A stretch of 27,221 nt of DNA, taken from positions 1 through 27,221 of the IMG/VR virus record IMGVR_UViG_3300044535_002318. One strand, written 5' to 3'. How positions within the stretch are numbered: position 1 is the stretch's first letter; every line of letters begins with the position of its first letter. Both the position numbers and the translations under genes were made by a program. Below, one piece after another: positions 20,797 to 27,221 of this stretch. The notes under the pieces are model-generated. The model saw nothing but the letters and a program-made list of their open reading frames with translations. It ran no database searches and was not told the DNA's origin. This stretch comes from a virus.

Positions 20797-20820
20797 AGAG
20801 ATTAGAAAGAGAGGAACTAA

Positions 20821-21450
20821 ATGCCAAACTGGTGTTCAAATGAATTAACAATCAAGGGCGAGAAAGCAGAACTTCAAAAACTTATAGATTTTGTTGGAGC
20901 GCCTTATGAAAGACAATACGCAATGCCACCTAAATACGAGGAAACTGAAACTACAAAGTTTAGTAATCCTGTATTTGCTTTTTGGAATGTAGTAAGACCA
21001 GACGAAGAACTAATGGAGTCTTACATAAAAAGCGAGGCTTGGTATCAGTGGAATATAAACCATTGGGGAACTAAATGGGATGTTGCAAATGTTGATGGAG
21101 AGAACTCTTTTGAAACTTATGCCTTTCTAGATTTATTAGATAAAGGAGAGATTGGTTATTCTATGTGGACGGCATGGTCTCCATGTATTCCAATTATAGA
21201 AATACTTGCAGAAAAGTTTCCTACCCTTGAGTTCAAAATTATGTATGTTGAGCCAGGCATGCAATTCTGGGGAATAAATGAATATGCAAACGGAGAACTA
21301 ACAGAAGAAAGGTATGAAGAAGAACTGAGCCACAAAGCCTATGTAGAAATGGGTGATGTCGGTAGTTGTAATTGTGCCGAAGGAAATGATGAAGAGTATT
21401 TCTATTCCGATTGCCCAAGAGTAGTTAGCGAAGAAAAAGTTAATTCCTAA
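20821..21450 (+). CDS. Api92-like/YubB-type protein
   Basis: A 209-residue protein beginning MPNWCSNELTIKG, with a ferredoxin-like fold in the first part, WYQWNINHWGTKWD near residues 78-91, and a later TAWSPCIPIIEIL block. These fit the Api92-like (DUF1281/YubB) family found on plasmids and phages. Function is not established. Behind its own promoter, with a GAGAGGAA site. A CNC cluster near the end may bind metal. Confidence 0.8.
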   Translation: MPNWCSNELTIKGEKAELQKLIDFVGAPYERQYAMPPKYEETETTKFSNPVFAFWNVVRPDEELMESYIKSEAWYQWNINHWGTKWDVANVDGENSFETYAFLDLLDKGEIGYSMWTAWSPCIPIIEILAEKFPTLEFKIMYVEPGMQFWGINEYANGELTEERYEEELSHKAYVEMGDVGSCNCAEGNDEEYFYSDCPRVVSEEKVNS

Positions 21451-21467
21451 AAACTATAACTGCCCCT

Positions 21468-21496
21468 TTGATTTTGTCAGAGGGGTATGTTATTAT
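21468..21496 (+). promoter_or_regulatory. Promoter inside a hairpin, for the 21523 gene
   Basis: TTGATT, a 17-base spacer and TATTAT. CCCCTTTGA (21463-21471) and TCAGAGGGG (21477-21485) form a 9-bp stem that contains the first bases of the -35 box. The hairpin is 13 bases after the upstream stop and may also end that transcript. Confidence 0.7.
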
Positions 21497-21522
21497 AGAG
21501 ATTAGAAAGAGAGGAAATAAAA

Positions 21523-21921
21523 GTGGATATTCCATTAAATAAAAAGTTATTCAAGGAAGTTTCAATTAAAAATGGTGCTCAAAAAAGAGACGAATTTTTA
21601 GATTTGGCAGTTAATACTTTTTCTAAAGATGAACAAGTGCATACTGCTAACGAACTTCTTTTTATTGTAGGAACAAAAAGACCATACTACGAAAAAGCTA
21701 ATGCTTTGACTTGTGCGGCAATTTTGTTTTGGGTAAATGGCGAAGTTGAAAAAGCACATAACTTGCTTCTTATCTCCGAGCAAATGATTGAATTTGTTAA
21801 AGGAAAAAATAGGGGCAAGAACAAACTGACTTTTTTGATAAAGAACGCAATCGCAACTGGTATGCCAGTTTCAGAGTTTTTGCCTTGCTTTAACACAAGA
21901 AAGCCAGTTATAGCAAAGTAA
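21523..21921 (+). CDS. Possible DUF4192-like protein, GTG start
   Basis: A 132-residue protein starting at GTG 6 bases after a GAGAGGAA site. The middle (ANALTCAAILFWVNGEVEKAHNLLLISEQMIEF) and end (LTFLIKNAIATGMPVSEFL) resemble the C-terminal helical part of DUF4192, an actinobacterial family with a role that is not clear. It is shorter than full-length bacterial members. The call rests on pattern memory and is uncertain. It stands as a single gene. Confidence 0.5.
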   Translation: MDIPLNKKLFKEVSIKNGAQKRDEFLDLAVNTFSKDEQVHTANELLFIVGTKRPYYEKANALTCAAILFWVNGEVEKAHNLLLISEQMIEFVKGKNRGKNKLTFLIKNAIATGMPVSEFLPCFNTRKPVIAK

Positions 21922-21940
21922 AAGATTTAGACCCTCCTAC

Positions 21941-21970
21941 TTGACTTTTGTCAGTGGGGGGTTCTATAAT
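21941..21970 (+). promoter_or_regulatory. Promoter inside a hairpin, for the 22026 gene
   Basis: TTGACT, an 18-base spacer and TATAAT. TGAC-TTTT-GTCA is extended by CCTCCTAC against GTGGGGGG (21933-21961, one bulged T), so the -35 box is in the stem near the loop. Confidence 0.75.
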
Positions 21971-22025
21971 AGAAATATCAAGGTAGCAAGGTGCTAACTT
22001 TGAGAAATGGAGAAAAACAAAACCC

Positions 22026-22358
22026 ATGTCAGTATCGACAGTAACTACAACAACTACAGTTAAAACTTCTGATGTTGTTGCCGTATTAGATGGAACTAAC
22101 GCAGAACAGTTAATGCAGAGCTTTAACCAAGTTAAGGCAACTATTGCTGAACTAAAAAAAGAGCAAGAACAAATTGACGCACAACTTAGAGAACTTCTAA
22201 ATGGCGCTGAAGTTGGAACGCTCAATGGTGTCACTCGACTAAAACTTGAACACAGAACTAAAAACTTTGTGGACATGGAAGTCTTGAAAAAAGATTTCAG
22301 CGAAATATATGAAAAAGTCCAGAAGTCTACGCCTTGGACTTTCTTAAAGACTATTTAA
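22026..22358 (+). CDS. Coiled-coil phage protein
   Basis: A 110-residue protein with a Thr-rich N-terminus (STVTTTTTVKTSD), a coiled-coil segment (AEQLMQSFNQVKATIAELKK, about 36-65) and a C-terminal part (GVTRLKLEHRTKNFVDMEVL...TPWTFLKTI) reminiscent of the end of phage YqaJ-type exonucleases. It is short and has no nuclease residues. It may be a partner or scaffold protein. A solid terminator follows. Confidence 0.55.
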   Translation: MSVSTVTTTTTVKTSDVVAVLDGTNAEQLMQSFNQVKATIAELKKEQEQIDAQLRELLNGAEVGTLNGVTRLKLEHRTKNFVDMEVLKKDFSEIYEKVQKSTPWTFLKTI

Positions 22359-22376
22359 GATAGTTCACAAAGATTA

Positions 22377-22410
22377 GTTGGGTTGGAGATCCCAGCCCAA
22401 CTTTTCTTTT
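22377..22410 (+). terminator. Rho-independent terminator
   Basis: GTTGGGTTGG pairs with CCAGCCCAAC (one wobble) over a 5-base loop, then TTTTCTTTT. Confidence 0.93.
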
Positions 22411-22417
22411 ACAGTAA

Positions 22418-22430
22418 TATTTTTTAGGGG
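22418..22430 (+). repeat. Dispersed repeat A, copy 7
   Basis: Exact copy between the terminator and the next promoter; its GGGG is 3 bases before TTGACA. Confidence 0.85.
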
Positions 22431-22433
22431 TAC

Positions 22434-22462
22434 TTGACAACAAAAGCTTTAGTCTTTATAAT
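22434..22462 (+). promoter_or_regulatory. Promoter of the 22486 gene
   Basis: TTGACA, a 17-base spacer and TATAAT, close to consensus, followed by an AAAGGAGA ribosome-binding site. Confidence 0.85.
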
Positions 22463-22485
22463 AAAAATAAGAAAAGGAGATTTAT

Positions 22486-22761
22486 ATGAGAGAAGTAAAA
22501 GTTTTACACTATTTTGCAGTTGATGGAAATTATGGTGATGCAAGTGGTTTAACAATTATTGACACAACTGATTGGACAGAAGAAGACTTTACTCATATTG
22601 AGGAAGTTAGGGACCAAGACAGACCTCTTGCTGCCAGAGCTGTCTCAGAGTGGATAGAAAAAGGTAGAGGTAATAGTGACCAAGACCCAGAGTCTTACAA
22701 AGTCTTTGACTTATTAGGTATCGAGTACCAATGGGTTGATGATGAATCAGTAAAAGAGTAA
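22486..22761 (+). CDS. Unknown small acidic protein
   Basis: A 91-residue acidic protein (DTTDWTEEDFTHIEEVRDQDRP, then ESYKVFDLLGIEYQWVDDE). No cysteine or membrane segment. AAAGGAG lies 8 bases before the ATG. Not recognised; it stands alone between two promoters. Confidence 0.6.
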   Translation: MREVKVLHYFAVDGNYGDASGLTIIDTTDWTEEDFTHIEEVRDQDRPLAARAVSEWIEKGRGNSDQDPESYKVFDLLGIEYQWVDDESVKE

Positions 22762-22773
22762 ACACGCCCCAAG

Positions 22774-22802
22774 TTGCAAATGTCACTTGGATAATGTATT
22801 AT
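22774..22802 (+). promoter_or_regulatory. Promoter inside a weak hairpin, for the 22829 gene
   Basis: TTGCAA, a 17-base spacer and TATTAT. CCAAGT (22769-22774) pairs with ACTTGG (22785-22790) and encloses the -35 box. Confidence 0.55.
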
Positions 22803-22828
22803 AGAGTTAGAAAGGAAAGTGAGGAAAC

Positions 22829-23341
22829 ATGATTGACAAAGAAAGTAAAGTACAAGGTTATTCCGTGTACGCAGAACTTGGAAGAGAAGATAAATTATCT
22901 CTCGTTCAATTCTTTATCACTCCTGACGGATATACAGAGGTAGGACAGTTTGTCCCTGCTCGTTTGTATTACCGACAATTACACTCTCATGCACCAAAGC
23001 GTCAATGGCGTATTACAACCATTAACGAAGCAAATGCCATGAGTTTGATTGAATCAGGTAGTTCAATTAGTGCTATCTACCCAGCAAAGTCTAGAGAAGA
23101 GTTTGTGATTGAGAGATTACAAGGCAACTTTAGAAGTATAGTTCAGAGACTTATTATGGGTTCGGGTTCAGGTGGTTCAGCAAATTGGAAACTTATTTAC
23201 AACCCAATAGTTGTAGAAGTTTCTAATAAGGATATGAGAGATGTTGCTTTAAGTAGAACTCCTACAAAAGTTGTCTATCGTATTCAACAGGCGAAAAAGG
23301 GTATGAAATATCCAGAAGCGCTAACAATAACCAAAAGATAA
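22829..23341 (+). CDS. Unknown protein before the AAA+/VWA pair
   Basis: A 170-residue, mostly soluble protein. Noticeable parts are YSVYAELGREDKLSLVQFF, PARLYYRQLHSHAPKRQWR, a serine/glycine turn (MGSGSGGSANWK, about 110-121) and a basic end. I do not recognise the family. It lies 25 bases before the AAA+ gene with a fresh AAAGTGAGGAAA ribosome-binding site between, and no promoter is visible in that gap, so it is probably cotranscribed with the ATPase. Confidence 0.6.
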   Translation: MIDKESKVQGYSVYAELGREDKLSLVQFFITPDGYTEVGQFVPARLYYRQLHSHAPKRQWRITTINEANAMSLIESGSSISAIYPAKSREEFVIERLQGNFRSIVQRLIMGSGSGGSANWKLIYNPIVVEVSNKDMRDVALSRTPTKVVYRIQQAKKGMKYPEALTITKR

Positions 23342-23366
23342 TTGTTCAGAGAAAAGTGAGGAAAAT

Positions 23367-24455
23367 ATGAACAACGAAGAATTAAAAGATAAATTAAAAG
23401 AGTTAGGTCCTAGTGGTGTTGCAACTTTTGAACAACCATTAGTTAGTCGTACCCTTTGGGAAATGCTAGTTGATGTAACAACTCAGAAACTTGATGTTGA
23501 AGCACAACTAAGACTTAACTCAGATGTTACGCCTTACGGAAGATTTATAGAAAGAGCGTCAGGTGAAGCACGCAAACCAAGAGCTGTGAGAAAAACAGTT
23601 GTTGCACTTGATGAAACTTCTCAGGAAGATATTTATATTCGTCCAAATGGCGATAAGTATCATGCTCGCAAGTGGGGAAACTTTCAAGATGTTTCTGCAC
23701 TACGCAAAGCAAGAGAAGCAACACAAAAGTATTTCTCTGAAAGTATTGGTTCACCAATGTTTACCATGCTTTATGGTGCGCCAGGAACAGGTAAAACTGC
23801 ACTTATCGAGGCTGCGTTTGCAGAACAAGAGGGTGGAGTTTACACACTCATGGGAACAGGTGATACAGAAGTCGCTGATTTAGTTGGTGGTTATGTACAA
23901 ACTCCTAGTGGTGGTTTCGAGTGGATTGACGGAGATTTAGTAAAAGCTGCAGAAAATGGTGGCGTTTACTTTGTTGATGAAATTGGTTTGATTGACCCGA
24001 AAGTTTTATCTGTACTTTACGGACTAATGGACGGACGCAGAGAATTAAAAGTCAATGCGAATCCTGAAAGACCAATAGTTAAAGCAGACCCCAATTTCTT
24101 TGTGGTTGCTGCAACTAATCCAAATGCTCCAGGAGTTAGATTAAGTGAAGCATTAGTTTCTCGTTTCACTTTGCAAGCAGAAATGACAACTGATTGGGAC
24201 CTTGCTCGCAAGTTAGGTGTACCAACAACTTTAGTTACTGCTGCACAAAACCTATCTAAGAAACAAAGTTCAGGCGAAACTTCTTGGGCACCACAAATGC
24301 GAGAACTTCTTGCGTTTCGTGATATCAACAATGAGTTTGGAACTGACTTTGCAATTTCAAACTTGCTCGCGTCCTCACCTGAGTTGGACAGACCTTTAGT
24401 GGCTGATGTCCTAACTCGAGTGTTTGGCGAAGAGTGCAGACCTGCCAAGATTTAG
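23367..24455 (+). CDS. MoxR-type AAA+ ATPase
   Basis: A 362-residue AAA+ protein of the MoxR/CobS type: Walker A GAPGTGKT (137-144), Walker B VYFVDEIG with D204/E205, sensor-1 ATNPN with N251, and SRF with R266 as likely arginine finger. The N-terminal 120 residues are an extra domain. MoxR ATPases work with VWA-domain proteins to remodel or insert metal into targets; the next gene encodes exactly such a protein, with the stop and start 90 bases apart and a promoter between. The target in a phage is unknown. Confidence 0.9.
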   Translation: MNNEELKDKLKELGPSGVATFEQPLVSRTLWEMLVDVTTQKLDVEAQLRLNSDVTPYGRFIERASGEARKPRAVRKTVVALDETSQEDIYIRPNGDKYHARKWGNFQDVSALRKAREATQKYFSESIGSPMFTMLYGAPGTGKTALIEAAFAEQEGGVYTLMGTGDTEVADLVGGYVQTPSGGFEWIDGDLVKAAENGGVYFVDEIGLIDPKVLSVLYGLMDGRRELKVNANPERPIVKADPNFFVVAATNPNAPGVRLSEALVSRFTLQAEMTTDWDLARKLGVPTTLVTAAQNLSKKQSSGETSWAPQMRELLAFRDINNEFGTDFAISNLLASSPELDRPLVADVLTRVFGEECRPAKI

Positions 24456-24480
24456 CCTCACTTTCTCTTGGCAGACATGG

Positions 24481-24521
24481 GGGGTGGGAGTTTGACTCTC
24501 ACCCCTTTCATGCTCTATAAT
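24481..24521 (+). promoter_or_regulatory. Promoter inside a terminator-like hairpin, for the VWA gene
   Basis: GGGGTGGGAGT pairs with ACTCTCACCCC around TTG (24481-24505, one wobble) and is followed by TTT. The loop and right arm contain the -35 box TTGACT (24492-24497); TATAAT follows 18 bases later at 24516-24521. The hairpin may end the ATPase transcript and the same bases start the VWA transcript. Confidence 0.75.
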
Positions 24522-24545
24522 AGATTATGAAAGGACACAAATATT

Positions 24546-26321
24546 ATGGGACACATTAAATTAAATGAAACACGCGCACAAGTTACTCCTAGCGAGTGGT
24601 TGAAAGTTGGCGCAAATATAACAACTCTAGTAAATGAGTTTGCTAGAAGAAGCGACTTAGTTGCTTATGTAGGACCTAATGCAGGTGGTTCTGCCCCTGC
24701 ATGCTTTATTCCAGAAACAGCAGAAATAGAAGTAAATGTAGGTATTGCTTTTGGTAATGCAACAACACCAGAACAAATTAAAGATTTAACACAAAGAAAG
24801 AATCAGTTTGAGTTTCCAAAAGCTGTAGGTGCAATCTTGCATGAAGCGTTCCACGCTAGGTTCTCTAGGTGGGATATTAAAAAAGCCATGGAAGAATTGA
24901 CAGATAAAGATGAGTTTGACGCTTTAATGTTGTTAGAAGAATCTCGTATTGAGGGTAGAGGTTTATCAACTGATAACACCTTTCGTCCTTTCTTGCGCTC
25001 CTGCGCTATGGAAATTGTTGTAGATGAAGCAGAGGAAAAGTTTAAGAACTCTTCTTCTGTATCTTCTGCTGCCTTTTTAGTTGGTTTAGTATTAGCAAGA
25101 GTTGAAGCAGGAGTTCTACTTGAAGAAGAAGTAGAAAGTCTTAGCAAAATTCTTAATGATTTCTTAGGAGCAGAATTAGTTTCTAAGTTAGTTGAACTTG
25201 CCCGAAAGTTTCAGACACACACTATAGATACAAATATGGAATTAACTTATCCAATCGCAAAAGAGTGGGTAAAACTTATTCGTGAAAAGAAAGAAGAAAA
25301 AGGCGAAAATAATGAAGAGAACAAACAACTACAACAAATGTTTGTTGAAGCATTAAAAGAAGCTTTACAAGAAACTAAAGACCAAGTTGAAACTTCTTCC
25401 ACTAGCGAAGTTATAGAAATGGAACAAGACGAAGAGTGGAAAGAAATTGTTAAAGGAAGAAAAGACAGGTCAAAGTTAGAAGAAGAGCATACAGAAATTG
25501 CAAAAGAAGTTTATTCAGACGGAACTTCTGCAACAGATAACTCTACTTCTAGCGTAATAGTTGATGTTAGAAAACCTAACTCTGACGAAAGAGTTGCAGC
25601 AGTAAAAGTTGCACAGATACTTGAACGCGCAAAATATCGCGAGCGTGACGAGTTTGAAATTAACAGCGTAACTCCTCCAGGAAGATTGCGTACTCGTAGT
25701 TTGGTTCAAGCAAGTGCTATGAAAGAACGAGGAGTTAACACTCCTACCGAAGCGTGGCGCAGAACTATACGCAAACACACAGAGGACCCAACTTTGTCTG
25801 TAGGAATTATGGTTGACATTTCAGGGTCAATGCACCCTGCCATGGGACCAATGGCTTCAACAGCGTGGATTATGAGTGAAGCAGTTAGAAGAGTACAAGG
25901 TAAAGTTTCTATGGTTTACTTTGGAAATTCTGTATTCCCAACTTTACGAGTAGGTCAGAAGTTGGATAATGTGACAACTTATTCAGCAGTTGATAATACT
26001 GAACAGTTTGACAGAGGATTTAAGGCGTTAAATGGAAACCTTAATTTACTCGGTGGTCGAGGTGCAAGATTATTAGTTGTTGTTAGTGACGCTAACTACA
26101 AAAGAGTCGAGGCAGAAAAGGCTTTGCGTTGGGTACAGGAGTGCGCTAAGTCAGGCGTTGGAGTGTTGTTTATTCCAATCCACCAAGATTATTATGCACA
26201 AAAGTTGTGTAACAACACAGGTGCAGTAGTTTTGTCGGGTACAGTTAATCCAGCAGAAGTTGCCACAGAAATTGGTAAAGCGGCAGGCAAGGCGCTACAA
26301 AAAGCATCGGTTGCCCCTTAA
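24546..26321 (+). CDS. VWA-domain protein with N-terminal HExxH motif (CobT-like)
   Basis: A 591-residue protein. The N-terminal part has AILHEAFHARFS with H99, E100 and H103, and LEESRIEGRG (about 130-138) that could give the third ligand, so a zinc-metallopeptidase-like domain is likely. A long acidic, Lys/Glu-rich linker (about 230-340) follows. The VWA domain starts at VGIMVDISGSM, where D424, S426 and S428 form the MIDAS site, and continues to LLVVVSDANYKR. This matches the VWA-like putative metallopeptidase/CobT group found next to MoxR-type ATPases. It probably forms a complex with the ATPase encoded just upstream. Whether it cleaves protein is unproved. Confidence 0.88.
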   Translation: MGHIKLNETRAQVTPSEWLKVGANITTLVNEFARRSDLVAYVGPNAGGSAPACFIPETAEIEVNVGIAFGNATTPEQIKDLTQRKNQFEFPKAVGAILHEAFHARFSRWDIKKAMEELTDKDEFDALMLLEESRIEGRGLSTDNTFRPFLRSCAMEIVVDEAEEKFKNSSSVSSAAFLVGLVLARVEAGVLLEEEVESLSKILNDFLGAELVSKLVELARKFQTHTIDTNMELTYPIAKEWVKLIREKKEEKGENNEENKQLQQMFVEALKEALQETKDQVETSSTSEVIEMEQDEEWKEIVKGRKDRSKLEEEHTEIAKEVYSDGTSATDNSTSSVIVDVRKPNSDERVAAVKVAQILERAKYRERDEFEINSVTPPGRLRTRSLVQASAMKERGVNTPTEAWRRTIRKHTEDPTLSVGIMVDISGSMHPAMGPMASTAWIMSEAVRRVQGKVSMVYFGNSVFPTLRVGQKLDNVTTYSAVDNTEQFDRGFKALNGNLNLLGGRGARLLVVVSDANYKRVEAEKALRWVQECAKSGVGVLFIPIHQDYYAQKLCNNTGAVVLSGTVNPAEVATEIGKAAGKALQKASVAP

Positions 26322-26334
26322 CCTTAATAGAGTT

Positions 26335-26420
26335 CCTGCTAGGCGTGAGACCCTTTCTTTGGGTATTCGTCCTTCCAGCGAGTAGTGTCCACTCGCGTCT
26401 AGCAGGTTCATTTTTTTTTT
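26335..26420 (+). ncRNA. Structured element with long T-run after the VWA gene
   Basis: CCTGCTAGGCGTGAG (26335-26349) can pair with CTCGCGTCTAGCAGG (26392-26406; 15 bp, two wobbles). Inside, ACCC/GGGT closes a 7-base loop and GCGAGT/ACTCGC (26378-26396) another; the second competes with the inner part of the outer stem. Ten T follow. It could be a terminator with side hairpins, or a small RNA. Its 72-base stem-to-stem length is tRNA-like, but no T loop or D arm is present. Confidence 0.6.
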
Positions 26421-26454
26421 ACGGCAAGCAAACCTTCCCCGAGCAAAGAAATTA

Positions 26455-26468
26455 AAGTTATTATTTCC
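26455..26468 (-). repeat. Dispersed repeat B, copy 6
   Basis: One mismatch to the consensus on the opposite strand; 27 bases before copy 8 of repeat A. Confidence 0.6.
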
Positions 26469-26494
26469 CGAGCTCGGATCTGCAGCTAGCAAAA

Positions 26495-26507
26495 TATTTT
26501 TTAGGGG
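26495..26507 (+). repeat. Dispersed repeat A, copy 8
   Basis: Exact copy, 5 bases before the next -35 box, an arrangement like copy 7. Confidence 0.85.
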
Positions 26508-26512
26508 AACTC

Positions 26513-26541
26513 TTGACAAGCGGCTTGACTTACTCTATAAT
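26513..26541 (+). promoter_or_regulatory. Leaderless promoter of the 26548 gene
   Basis: TTGACA, a 17-base spacer and TATAAT, both consensus. TATAAT ends 6 bases before the ATG, which leaves no room for a ribosome-binding site. CAAGCGGCTTG within the spacer is a palindrome. Confidence 0.8.
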
Positions 26542-26547
26542 AGATTT

Positions 26548-27015
26548 ATGGAGAAGATAACAGCTGACGGGCAAGGAACTCTTAAAGTTAAATGGAAAAT
26601 ACCTACTCCAAAAACTTACAGGCAAGACGCAGTATTTTATACGGGTTTAGATTGCATAGCAGAAATTACTTTAGAACAAGACGGCTTGGATTGGAGTCTG
26701 CTTGTTTATTGTGACGGAGAGACTCGCTACCAAGATACACAGGGAAATGTTTACCGTAATGGTGAAGGCTTAATCTCTGCTGGATACAACACGGATAAAA
26801 AACTTTCTCGCGCTTTAGAAGAAGAAAAACTAATCCACATTAACAATTCCTGGTTTGATTTCTATTCTATGGACGGAGAACACCTTGACTATGTTACTCA
26901 TGAAATTAAAGAAATGATACAAGGTGCAGAAAGTTTGCTATCCGAAATACTCGTTAACGGAAGATATTTTGGGGGAGAAAAGTCTGACGGAACTTTTGTT
27001 CCCATGTACGGATAG
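26548..27015 (+). CDS. Unknown soluble protein from a leaderless mRNA
   Basis: A 155-residue protein rich in beta-like segments (GTLKVKWKIPTPKTY, CIAEITLEQDGLDWSLLVYC) with a helical acidic second half. Cysteines at 35 and 53. The ATG is directly at the expected transcription start of a consensus promoter. No family recognised. It is followed by its own hairpin/promoter segment. Confidence 0.65.
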   Translation: MEKITADGQGTLKVKWKIPTPKTYRQDAVFYTGLDCIAEITLEQDGLDWSLLVYCDGETRYQDTQGNVYRNGEGLISAGYNTDKKLSRALEEEKLIHINNSWFDFYSMDGEHLDYVTHEIKEMIQGAESLLSEILVNGRYFGGEKSDGTFVPMYG

Positions 27016-27026
27016 TAACTACTTAC

Positions 27027-27056
27027 TTGACTTTTGTCAGTTGTTAGTTATATAAT
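27027..27056 (+). promoter_or_regulatory. Promoter of the 27083 gene, with TGAC-TTTT-GTCA
   Basis: TTGACT, an 18-base spacer and TATAAT. The same TGAC-TTTT-GTCA as at 21941; outside it, TAACTA pairs with TAGTTA with two mismatches between. The leader is nearly that of the 20821 and 21523 genes. Confidence 0.8.
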
Positions 27057-27082
27057 AGATTTAGAAAGAGAGGAAACAAACT

Positions 27083-27221
27083 ATGCATGTTGCACAGGTT
27101 TTACTTATTGAAGCAGAGAGTCACGAACAAGCTGTATCGAAAGTAGAAAACAAATTAACTATTGACGGACTTTCCCCCGATTGGTCTGATTGGCATGGCG
27201 AGGGTGCTTTTGGTTCAGGTC
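27083..27221 (+). CDS. Unknown protein, partial (5' part only)
   Basis: The first 46 residues are in the window, opening MHVAQVLLIEAESHEQAVSKVENKL, with DWSDWHGEGAFG further on. The start follows GAGAGGAAAC by about 8 bases. An N-terminal beta-alpha unit (QVLLIEAESHEQAVSKVE) followed by WSDWH resembles small hypothetical phage proteins. The rest lies beyond the right edge. Confidence 0.6.
   Translation, partial: MHVAQVLLIEAESHEQAVSKVENKLTIDGLSPDWSDWHGEGAFGSG

Noticed and set aside
24017-24448. A 143-codon minus-strand frame under the AAA+ gene
   Set aside because: It is antisense to conserved ATPase motifs and has no sign of expression.
26335-26406. A tRNA
   Set aside because: Length and outer stem fit, but there is no T loop or D arm on either strand.

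Overview
The window looks like part of a tailed-phage (Caudoviricetes) genome, or a closely related prophage, whose host is most likely an actinomycete. Phage traits are a partial virion structural gene at the left edge, an r1t-type holin, a probable terminase small subunit, a Gp88-family protein, many short overlapping genes and four tRNA genes. Actinobacterial traits are homologues of DUF7455 and DUF3039, an r1t-like holin, a possible DUF4192 relative and several apparently leaderless promoters. The DNA is AT-rich, with many AGA arginine codons, so a low-GC host such as an aquatic actinobacterium is a reasonable inference. The left-edge structural protein and a small lipoprotein resemble proteins I know from T4-like cyanophages, so the genome appears mosaic.

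Layout. (1) 1-2946, leftward: virion protein, DUF7455 zinc protein, staphylococcal-nuclease homologue, three membrane or lipoprotein genes. (2) 2990-3433, rightward: two tiny membrane proteins and tRNA-Glu(CTC)/tRNA-Thr(TGT). (3) 3442-7659, mixed strands: polysaccharide pyruvyl transferase-like protein, SpeD-like protein, HTH protein, and a C5-cytosine methyltransferase followed by a second, free-standing copy of its C-terminal module. (4) 7667-13268, one long leftward operon: beta-propeller glycosidase-like protein, SAM methyltransferase, FmdB-like zinc ribbon, adenosylcobalamin-dependent ribonucleotide reductase, DUF4406, DUF3039 and small unknowns. (5) 13269-13797, a gene-free, palindrome-rich divergent control region. 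(6) 13798-15845, a tightly overlapping rightward operon of small genes ending in a strong terminator. (7) 16077-17554: holin, probable small terminase, small protein. (8) 17555-18548, a nearly gene-free region full of dispersed repeats, with a tRNA-Met/Ile(CAT) on the opposite strand. (9) 18549-27221, rightward, mostly single genes each with its own sigma-70-like promoter, including a MoxR-type AAA+ ATPase and a VWA protein with an HExxH motif.

The most unusual content is non-coding. An exact 13-base motif (TATTTTTTAGGGG) occurs eight times, all on the + strand and almost all between genes. A second 14-base family (GGAACTAATAACTT) occurs six times in the same intergenic regions. Several intergenic promoters sit inside hairpins, with the -35 box in the stem or loop, so one short segment may end one transcript and start the next. 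Two multi-stem elements ending in T-tracts look like structured RNAs or elaborate terminators. All functions come from reading the sequence by eye; no database search was possible.
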